NCBI RefSeq assembly: GCF_000313135.1
Contig: NW_004457598.1
Span: 323,655 to 367,749, forward strand
DNA: 44,095 bases
Direction of reading: 5' to 3'
Source: Acanthamoeba castellanii str. Neff
Lineage: Eukaryota > Discosea > Longamoebia > Acanthamoebidae
Below the pieces are notes generated by a model that was not told the origin of the DNA, did not search any database, and saw nothing but the letters and a program-made list of their open reading frames with translations. Shown one piece after another: positions 34,273 through 41,490 of the stretch (within the stretch, counting starts at the first letter, position 1; the number at the start of each line of letters is the position of its first letter). The position numbers were made by a program, and so were the translations under genes.

Positions 34273-34862
34273 ATGACTGATGGAGAGGTGGAAGATGAAC
34301 TGATTGAAGAGGTGGAGCAGGAGGAACCTGAACAAATTGAAGAAGAAGAAGAGGAGGAGGAAGAAGAGGACACCATGACATCAACCATCAAACCCTTCAT
34401 CATCATTCCCAATGGTGATCACCATCCAAGCACACCCAATCACAGGCTGGGCCAGATGATGTATTACAAGGACAAGCTATTCTTCAATGCCTACATCAAG
34501 AAGGAGTCACATCATCATTGGGTGCTGGTGACACCACACAACACTGGCGCAATCCTCAAGGCCATCAAAGATGGATTTTGTTCAGATCTGTGCAGTCATG
34601 GTGTCAAGAGCATCACCCAGGAGGTCATGTGCATGTTGCTGACCTGGGAGGCCCTCATGTTGCCTCTCAGAGCATCATTGCACTCAGCAAGGATCAGACC
34701 AAGATCCTACTCACCTTCAATCTGGAAAAGCACCAATGCAAGTGGGTCATCTCCAGTGACACTGCAGTGCAGTGCCTGTGCAAGCAGCTGTGTGATGCTC
34801 TCAGCAAGGGCTGCAAGATCTCAGCTGCTGTCACACTCCCTGTCATCATCCCAAACACTTAA
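34273..34862 (+). pseudogene. Acidic hypothetical protein with one frameshift
   Basis: ATG 34273 opens with a strongly acidic region (long Glu run, about residues 5-34), then a compact domain (FIIIPNGDHH, LFFNAYIKKESHHHWVLV). A frameshift near 34,660 moves to the frame reading SIIALSKDQTKILLTF and ending at TAA 34862. The stop overlaps the stop of the convergent PP2C gene and AATAAA (34861-34866). No family recognised. Confidence 0.5.
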
Positions 34863-35375
34863 TAAAGCCTCTTGGGCATGAACACCAGCACACTCACATT
34901 GTCCATCATTCCCTTGGCCATGGCACATCACACAAGTTCCTTGGTGGCTGCACCAACATTGGATCAGACAATCTGCGCTGCCTTGCAATGGTCAATCATG
35001 TCCCACAGCCTGTCACTTGCAATAATGACGCTTGCATTGTCTGGCATGGCCCCCATGTCCATGGATCTGATGAATGGGATTGGTGACATGGTGTAACTGG
35101 CCAGAAGGCAAGCATGAACTTACTGTTGATCTTGTGTGTCTGATTGGCATCATTGAGGTCAGCGTTGTCGCCCAGGTTGTACACAATGCACTTGGGCAGG
35201 ACCTTGCACAGCACTCACAAGGTGGCATTGCCTCTGTGTCCATCCAACACCCCAAAGCAAAGATCTGGTGGCGCCCATCAGCCATGTGCCATGTGCACAC
35301 AAATGTCACATCCTCCATGTGTGGCCACTGACCCTGTTGCTGTTCAATGCCAATCTCAGCACAAATGTCACTGGT
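34859..35375 (-). pseudogene. PP2C-type serine/threonine phosphatase, broken
   Basis: PP2C (PPM) metal-dependent phosphatase motifs in order: GQWPHMED (the MED motif, about 35,320), FGVLDGHRG in a shifted frame (DGHGG motif, about 35,240), VYNLGDN, then ASVIIASDRLWDM (ASDGLWD motif, about 35,020) and MDNVSVLVF before TAA (34861-34859). At least two frameshifts and in-frame TGA codons interrupt it; in the last exon-like block TGA falls where Arg is plausible. PP2C dephosphorylates Ser/Thr with Mn or Mg; this copy cannot. PP2C genes are known in mimiviruses. Confidence 0.7.
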
Positions 35376-36111
35376 GGTGGTGGTGTGTGGGGCATTGAAT
35401 GGCACATGAACATTGAAAGGTGGGGTGATTTTGGGTGTTGGGAAATTGTGGTAGATGGTGTAGGCGGCCCATGTGTGGTGCTGGATGCNCACCCACTGGT
35501 GTGTGTATCCTCCCCATGGCTTGTGCACCTTCTTGGCAGTCCAATCCTGGCTGTTGCTACCCTGCACTGTCTTACCAACAAAGGATGCATTTGTGCTCAC
35601 CTCCAGTGCTTTGCAGATGGGACTGCATGGTTTCATGATTGGTGTCTGGACAGAAAATCCTGCCTGGAGGGATGCAGTGATGTGATCCTTGTTTACAACA
35701 AACACATCATCCATTGTGTATATGCACAACACACTCCATTGCTTCATTTTTGTTGTATCTGGTGGTGCAGGCCACCTCATCCCAGAAACGGTGGGTACCA
35801 TTCCATGACTGGAAGAGCATCAATGTCCAGAGGACAAACTCAATGGCTTCTTCAGATTCACAAAACTCAGCCAAGTGATCAAGGGCCTCAGGCATGTGTC
35901 ATTTGGCAATCGTCCACTTGAGATCCATCATTAGATCCACATACAAGACATCAGTAATGACTGCATTACAACAATCTGAAAGTGAATCAAGGCAGGTCCC
36001 CATGAGGCAATGTCAATGATCCATGATCACTGTCTCAACATGTCCCACACACCCTTTGCACATGCAATCCAAGATCAAAGACACAAGCACTGGCATGCTG
36101 TCATCCCCCAT
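35376..36111 (-). pseudogene. Unidentified coding region upstream of PP2C, decayed
   Basis: From ATG 36111 one frame reads MGDDSMPVLVSLILDCMC, continues past two in-frame TGA codons (about 36,018 and 35,899) into AIEFVLWTLMLFQSWNGT and HRFWDEVAC, and shifts frame near 35,720 to VLCIYTMDDVFVVNKDHIT and on towards the PP2C domain. It may be the N-terminal part of the phosphatase gene or a separate gene. One ambiguous base (N) lies at 35488. Family unknown. Confidence 0.4.
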
Positions 36112-36186
36112 GCCGCCAGAATAATTGACTCAGACTATGGCCACCACATTTAAACACAGATTGTGGCGCACAATCTTACATCATGC

Positions 36187-36660
36187 ATGGAGCCTCTCCA
36201 CTCACATCACTACACCAAACACCAATACAAGTTCTCAGCCAGCAAACACAGCCAGTGGTTGGCCATGATCATGCCCTACACCATGTTTTACAACAGGCAG
36301 TGTTGGGGTATCAAACACAAGGATCCCAGTACCACCTACCTGTCCAATGTTGTGCCAACAGACAAGTTCATGGGGCATGCTACTTGCTATGCCATACTGG
36401 GTGATGATGACAAGACCATGGCGTTCATCACCCTATCCTACCTCATGATGCACACATTCAGCCATCCAGGATCCTTCTGCCCAACCATGTGCTAGGTCAT
36501 CAACCAGCTGCCCATTGTGCTCTTCAATGATTGCCAGGACAGCAGCATGTACATCACAACCAAGTTGTTTGGCCACTCACCCAAGCAGTCAATCACGCCC
36601 TGCAGGTTCCACATGGGCATCACAACAGTGGCAATCCTGAGGCACAATGCAATAAACTAG
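36187..36660 (+). pseudogene. Hypothetical protein interrupted by TAG
   Basis: ATG 36187 starts a long frame (WLAMIMPYTMFYN, FMGHATCYAILGDDDKT) with one internal TAG at about 36,493, continuing to TAG 36660 with AATAAA (36651-36656) overlapping the end. About 157 residues. No family recognised. The internal TAG is not a simple CpG transition. Confidence 0.45.
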
Positions 36661-36950
36661 TACATTTTCCCTAGATAGTGTCACACAAGGTACTGGCCAA
36701 GCATGTGGCTGTGCAGCTTGACACACTGGGCATGAGCATGCCATCCCTGGCAGCATCTGATCACACACTGTCAACCACCCTACACACAGCATTGAGCCAC
36801 CACCCCATGCCATATCATCATTCATGTTCCTGGATGTAGTCAGTCCAATCACCACCATGCCATACACACAGGGATCTATCTCCATGTGCATAAAAAGGTA
36901 GCCAATCAGGCTAACAACAATTGGCAGCTCAGGTTTGGGCAAAGCCAGGC
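36661..36950 (-). CDS. Possible hypothetical ORF, weak
   Basis: The minus-strand frame reads ELPIVVSLIGYLFMHMEIDP and then Met/Val/Cys-rich sequence. A TATA-like TTATAA lies about 30 bases upstream (36,97x). The frame lacks a clean ATG (one frameshift away) and loses protein-like character after about 80 codons. Low support. Confidence 0.25.
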
Positions 36951-37026
36951 ATGTGAGTTGTAACTCCCATCAGTAATTATAAAAGTGAAGGAGTCTCATC
37001 TGCTAACTTCACACCATGCAGCAGCA

Positions 37027-37546
37027 CTACTTCCCCATCTTCCTTGTCCTTCTCTTCGCCATTGGCTTTGTGGCTGCCAGCTGCCCCTTCAGTGTGGTTG
37101 GGTTCCAGAAAGTGGATTGCTTGGTCCCATCCAACAGGTTTGACTCCCCTGCCTCCTTCAAGGCAAACTGAAGCCAGTTGGTGATGGTGGAGGCTGATGT
37201 GAAATGAGTGTGAAAGTATTTGCTGTCCTGCTGGTCAACATCTCTAGGTTGTGGTGTTGCCCATGTCATGACCTTGCAAGTGACAACCACCTTGGTCAAA
37301 TTCGCTGGACTCCTCCTCCAATAAACTGCACTCCTCTTCCTCAGATGAGCTGGATTCCTCCTCAGAAGACTCCCTTCTTGGGCTCCTCCTTCTTTTGTTT
37401 GGGCTTCTCCTCTTCTTCATCCTCATGCTCAACTCCTCTTCAGAAGAGCTAGACTCTTCCTCCAAGCTGGAGGGTTCCTCCTTTTTGCTCTTCTTGTTGC
37501 TCTTCTCCTCCTTCTTCTCCTCCTCTTCCTCATCCAAATTAACCAT
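37027..37546 (-). pseudogene. Charged Glu/Lys/Ser-rich protein with basic C-terminus, frameshifted
   Basis: ATG 37546 begins a highly charged low-complexity region (acidic EEEE blocks, KKSKK, RRSP and SSSEEE repeats). A frameshift near 37,300 joins a more ordered C-terminal part (NWLQFALKEAG) ending in a basic tail RRTRKMGK and TAA. The composition suggests a nucleic-acid-binding or chromatin-like role, but that is inference from composition only. Confidence 0.45.
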
Positions 37547-37699
37547 AATTCAGAGAATTTGTACAGTCAGCAAAATTTGCACAAATTTGAACAATTCAGG
37601 AGATTAATCATAACACACTCCCCCACCTGAGATTACATTGGGCTTGCCTCTTGTGCAAGAAATTCTGGAAACAGCAATCCCAGGTTCTGGCATCATTTG
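37547..37699. other. Short spacer, nothing recognised
   Basis: AT-rich upstream flank of the charged minus-strand gene. No motif stands out beyond A/T runs. Confidence 0.3.
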
Positions 37700-38168
37700 G
37701 CGCCCAACCCTGCATATGTGATGCATGGGGCACCACACAAAACGTGGATGGCTATGTTCATACATGCCAGGCAACTGCTTTTGACACAGAGCAACACTTG
37801 TGTGGAACACTTTGATGACTTTGAGGACCAAGGCTATGAGGACTTGTCTGACCATGACAATTGACCACACAAGTTGAGCAGAACTGAGCTCTCCAGACCG
37901 TGGTACCATAGGCCAAGGAATGTTGAGCCAGAGGATGAACATGACCCTGACTTGGTGAGGGTGTATGTTGTAAAGACTGTTGAGTACCTGGGCTGGATAC
38001 TGAGGAGCCTTATGAGCTACCCTGTTGATCCATCCACCAAGTGCAGCTCAGCAGTGATGTCATCTGAACTGCAGCATCTGTATGTGACCATCCATCTGGT
38101 TGATGATTTGAGATCAAAGTTGATCTGCTGGATCATCTGTTGGCTAAGGATCCAGTGGACACTGTGAG
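37700..38168 (+). pseudogene. Hypothetical protein with in-frame TGA
   Basis: A plus-strand frame with acidic, natural-looking sequence (EHFDDFEDQGYEDLSDHDN) is cut by TGA at about 37,862 and continues (PDLVRVYVVKTVEYLGWIL, ELQHLYVTIHLVDDL) to TGA 38168. Start undefined. The pattern is the same as in neighbouring CpG-poor genes. Family unknown. Confidence 0.35.
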
Positions 38169-38301
38169 TGGCCGCCATGATGAGTGCTTGTGCTAGAACC
38201 TGATTGGCCCTGATTCTGTTGGGCATGATCCTGCAGGATTGTATTGCGCTCTCCACCCTGTGGCTTGCCATTGCTCAAAGGGACAAATGTTGTCTGTTTA
38301 T

Positions 38302-38757
38302 TTATGCTTCGACCTGGAGTCTCTTGCTGACTCCTGTGGAACTGAATCTGTTCTTGCTGTGATTGGTGGTGTCAAGATTGCTCATGATCTCAACCTTGGG
38401 TGTCATGATGCACTCCAGGATGAGCTGAGTGACACAATCGCCCAAGGCAATGATAAAGTCCTCATTGTTGTGGTTGAAAATGAGTGCTTTCACACCACCA
38501 TGATAACCACCATTGATGACACTGGCGCCAATGTCAATGCCCTTCTTCCAACCAAGACCCAATCATGGTGCAATCCTCCCATAGGTGCCAATCAGCACAG
38601 CAATGGTGATCCTGAGATCCACCAACTGCCAACCTTGCGCCAGCACAACAATGTCAATGGCACTGAAGAGATCATACCCAGCATCAGTGGAGTGGGCCCG
38701 CCTAGGGGTGGTGGCACCTTCTACCAGGAGCTTGATTCTGAGTGGCTGGTTCTGCAT
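38302..38757 (-). pseudogene. dut: dUTPase with CpG-decayed active site
   Basis: About 151 codons from ATG 38757, the usual length for trimeric dUTPase, which hydrolyses dUTP to dUMP and keeps uracil out of DNA. Motif 1 is AHSTDAGYDLFSA. Motif 2 should read PRSG but reads P-stop-L-G: TGA at 38565-38563, then TTG, each one C-to-T step from CGA and TCG. Motif 3 reads INGGYHGGV where the family has D and R. Motif 4 reads GDCVTQLIL where R is usual. Motif 5 ends in SSTG. Every change fits a CpG to TpG or CpA transition. TAA at the end overlaps AATAAAC. Non-functional. Confidence 0.85.
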
Positions 38758-38832
38758 CAGTGTTGGTGTCGTCTGTGACCACCATAAAACCCTAACCAAA
38801 AAAGGGCACCGGTTGCCCATTGTTTTAGTGCC

Positions 38833-39159
38833 ATGGACAAGTTCATACACACGCCACTCGTGAAGCGCACCTGTGCCAAGTGTTCATGGAAGTGCTCATG
38901 CAACAATTCATACGCCCTGTTCTGGAGTCAGCAGGGCGACAGCATCAATGTCCTGTGGGCAATCTCTCTCAATGATGATGATGAGTTTTGGAGCATTGAA
39001 GTGGCGCCTGCACTTCTGGCCAATCTTGAACACTGGCGATCCAAGCACAAGAAGAACAACGCGCTCAGATGGTGGTTTCCACTCCACATCAAAGACAGTG
39101 CCAAACTCAAGGAGCCCATGAAGGCCACGCGCTACAACATGAAGCCCATGTTTGTGTGA
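38833..39159 (+). CDS. Hypothetical 108-residue protein
   Basis: Intact frame from ATG 38833 to TGA 39159, divergent from the dUTPase with a 75-base gap. It has a Cys cluster near the N-terminus (CAKCSWKCSC) and Trp-rich basic sequence towards the end (LRWWFPLHIKD). No family recognised. It lies in CpG-poor DNA but has escaped nonsense mutation, although missense decay is likely. Confidence 0.45.
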   Translation: MDKFIHTPLVKRTCAKCSWKCSCNNSYALFWSQQGDSINVLWAISLNDDDEFWSIEVAPALLANLEHWRSKHKKNNALRWWFPLHIKDSAKLKEPMKATRYNMKPMFV

Positions 39160-39299
39160 TCTTTGTATGCCTAAATGAACGACATGGTCATTTCAATGAG
39201 CTCTGAGGGCAGACACTTCAATAGGACACAGATCATCCACAAATAGCACTGGCAGCGCCAATATGCACACACTGCATCCAGTATGCAATCCTGCAGCTT

Positions 39300-39675
39300 G
39301 CGCTTTCTTCTCTGTTGTTTGTCAATCTTGTGGCCATGCACGCTGAGCTTTGCAATAACACTTACATGTTTGCGGTATTCAGACCCTCAATCGCCGCTTG
39401 CAGTATCCACACCAGTCTGTGTAGTACATGACAACACAATCGTTGTGATGCTTGACCTTCTTCAGCTCAGCAGTGTCAAGGAATCAAACCTTGTAGCCCT
39501 TCACCGCAGCCTTCTCCATCATCTTCTTGGGGTCTGGCGCTGATGGCTTGCCTGTGCCAGCATCCAGCCTGCCCTTGACATTGGTCTTGGCCATGACCAC
39601 AAACCCAACAATCACCACCACGACGAGCATGATGAACCTGATGATGAGCAACCTGTGGTTCTCAGTGGACAACAT
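39300..39675 (-). pseudogene. Membrane-anchored thioredoxin-fold protein, broken
   Basis: ATG 39675 leads into an N-terminal membrane span (LIIRFIMLVVVVIVGFVVM), a linker, then a thioredoxin-like strand and active site CVVMYYTDWCGYCK (about 39,410). TGA codons interrupt the frame at 39486-39484 and 39381-39379. The thioredoxin fold is cut short after the active-site helix and no clear C-terminal half follows. Thioredoxin-like redox proteins are common in large DNA virus particles, where they support disulfide formation. That role is by analogy. Confidence 0.65.
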
Positions 39676-39726
39676 GTTTCCACCCCATGCACACAAAAAA
39701 GACTTTGCCAGCGCAACGTTTATTTT

Positions 39727-40314
39727 TTAGGCAGTGGAGGCTCCATTACAGGGCTGAACGTGGAACTTGGTGGCCACGCCAATGGCCAGCGGGAGGGCAA
39801 CGGTGCTGGTCTGCGAGGCCTGCACCCAGATCTCATCACCAGTGATGAAGTTGCCAAGGGTCTGTGTGTAGAGGACCATGGGGATCGCCAAGTTGGCTGA
39901 TGGCTGCTTGGTGTCCTGCATGATGATGTAGGTGTTGGTGCTGCGCTTGAGAATGATCTGGATGGAGCGCTGGCCAGCGTTGTTGGCGCCCAACGCAGCA
40001 AAGGTGACAGCAGCGCCAACTTCATACTGCGAGGCAAAGGCCACCATGTACTTGCCAGTGGTCACAACAACAGGGCCAGCAGCGAGGTTCAGGCTGCCAG
40101 TCAAGGACCAGGCCAGGATGGGCGCATAGGTGCCATCACCAGGGATGTTCTGGGCAGAGCCAAGCCACACCAACAAGAAAGCCTGGTTGACATCAATGGG
40201 TCCTGTGGGCTGGGATTCAAGTGGGACGACGGGGGCCATGAGTGAGACGAAGCTGCCGCCACAGCTGCCACATCTGTAGGCGCGCTTGACATTGGTGATG
40301 TTCTGCTGTTCCAT
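39727..40314 (-). CDS. Intact C1q/TNF-like beta-sandwich protein, candidate virion protein
   Basis: 195 residues, ATG 40314 to TAA 39727, followed by AATAAACG. A short Cys-containing N-terminus (CGSCGG) precedes a domain rich in alternating hydrophobic strands, with GKYMVAFASQYEVGAAVTF, SIQIILKRSTNTYIIMQD and NFITGDEIWVQAS. That pattern resembles C1q/TNF-type jelly rolls used as fibre heads in viruses. The identification rests on strand pattern only. No nonsense codon or frameshift is present, unlike its neighbours, and CpG is retained. Confidence 0.6.
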   Translation of the reverse strand: MEQQNITNVKRAYRCGSCGGSFVSLMAPVVPLESQPTGPIDVNQAFLLVWLGSAQNIPGDGTYAPILAWSLTGSLNLAAGPVVVTTGKYMVAFASQYEVGAAVTFAALGANNAGQRSIQIILKRSTNTYIIMQDTKQPSANLAIPMVLYTQTLGNFITGDEIWVQASQTSTVALPLAIGVATKFHVQPCNGASTA

Positions 40315-40433
40315 TATTGGTGATGGTGTGGTTGTGGGCGATGTATAAATAGATGTGACGTGAAGACGTGGGGGTATCTTTTTTCGCCCTTCCATCCTGA
40401 TAGAGGAACGGGGTTGTGTTTTACTCCAACACG
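40315..40433. promoter_or_regulatory. Bidirectional promoter region with TATA box
   Basis: 119 bases separate divergent ORFs at 40314 (minus) and 40434 (plus). TATAAAT lies at 40344-40350 on the plus strand, about 85 bases before the plus ORF. Inferred only. Confidence 0.4.
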
Positions 40434-40586
40434 ATGAACGTGCCCAATGCCCAATTCGCCTCTCACTTTGTGGGCGTCGCGCCATTCGGCGGTTGGGCGT
40501 GGGCAGTGCCACATCCCACATTCACGCCCATGTACAGACAGCCCACGCCGATGGCAGCACCGACCACGACGACACAACCAAATTGA
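40434..40586 (+). CDS. 50-residue Pro/Thr-rich small protein
   Basis: ATG 40434 to TGA 40586, starting MNVPNAQFASHF and ending in a Pro/Thr-rich tail (TPMAAPTTTTQPN). Intact, CpG-retaining and divergent from the beta-sandwich gene. Function unknown; it could be a small virion component. Confidence 0.4.
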   Translation: MNVPNAQFASHFVGVAPFGGWAWAVPHPTFTPMYRQPTPMAAPTTTTQPN

Positions 40587-40751
40587 AAATGCGGGGGGCT
40601 GAAGAGGGACCAATCATACGGGGGTCCAACCAAGCGCGTCCAACGAGGGCCTCAATCAAATAAGGATCATCCCGGCTGAAAACAACGGCGTGCGATTGCT
40701 GGGATGGTGTAAATGAGCAACCATCGTTGTAAATCAGCCTTGGCATCATTT

Positions 40752-41042
40752 TTATTGAACGACCAACAACCACCACACCAGCTCTTTCATCGCCATGCGT
40801 TGGTGCTCGGGTTCTATGTCCTGGATCACCCACGCATCATGATTGTCGTCATTGGGCATCAGTGGCACTGACCAAGGCTCACCAATCCGCTGGCCCAGTA
40901 TCCACTGTCGTTGCGTTGCTTCCGTCTCATCCTTGTGTGGCCTTGCTTCATGTGTGTATGTGAATGGTTTGAATGCGTGCCATCGCACACACGACCTTTT
41001 TCCAATGCATTCAGGTAAAATGAACAAGAAGAAACACGGCAT
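40752..41042 (-). CDS. Hypothetical ORF overlapping the kinase end
   Basis: The frame reads SCVRWHAFKPFTYTHE, then QWILGQRIGEPWSVPLMPND and ends MAMKELVWWLLVVQ before TAG. ATG 41042 overlaps the last 30 bases of the kinase frame. The start could be further downstream. Protein-like composition, no recognised family. Confidence 0.35.
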   Translation of the reverse strand: MPCFFLFILPECIGKRSCVRWHAFKPFTYTHEARPHKDETEATQRQWILGQRIGEPWSVPLMPNDDNHDAWVIQDIEPEHQRMAMKELVWWLLVVQ

Positions 41043-41490
41043 CAAGTTGGAATGCGGGATCCGCGCCCAGGCTGAAGACCCTGAGTGCAGTGGGTTCCTT
41101 CTTGTTGGATGTGAAGAGTGTGAAGAGCTGGTGGACTTGTGACATGGGTCTCATCTCATTGATCCTGATCTGGAAGTGTGGCAGCACGCACAGCATGGAC
41201 ACCAGCAGTTTGCACACCTTGGGCAATGCTCCCCTGGGCGTGCAGAATCTGGCCAGGATGATGTCCCTTGCTGTGGCATCTTCATTCTTCCTGTGATTGA
41301 ATGGCACTTCACCAGTGATCAGCACCAACAGCAGGCACCTGAGCAACCACATGTTGGCCAACAGCCCCACTCATGAGAATCCAAAATCACACAACAGAGC
41401 ATCACCCTTGGCTGAGATGAGCACATTCTTGGGCTTGATGTCCAGGTGCAACATGCCCCACCAGTGCATGTACTGCGAGATGGTGGTATA
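41011..41490 (-). pseudogene. Protein kinase fragment (C-lobe)
   Basis: The frame contains the kinase catalytic loop and DFG: MLHLDIKPKNVLI and LLCDFGFS, then TGA (41373-41371), then a C-lobe (WLLRCLLLVLITGEVPF, ending near 41013). The N-lobe with the Gly-loop and the VAIK lysine is absent, because upstream sequence belongs to the tyrosine recombinase of a retrotransposon. The catalytic Asp in LDIKPKN is preserved. It may be a viral Ser/Thr kinase gene cut by the element. No GKI-type regulatory domain is seen. Confidence 0.65.

Noticed and set aside
35376..36111. RGS-like regulatory domain upstream of PP2C
   Set aside because: The hydrophobic and aromatic spacing is only vaguely similar and none of the key RGS positions could be placed, so it is left as unidentified.
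22437..39700. Alternative genetic code with TGA as a sense codon in the insert
   Set aside because: TGA is used as a normal stop by intact genes in the same insert (ORFs at 25592, 26210, 40434) and by the neighbouring eEF1A-like gene. In-frame TGAs occur only in CpG-poor blocks and sit where CGA is expected, together with TCG to TTG and R to C or H changes. Decay explains them better.
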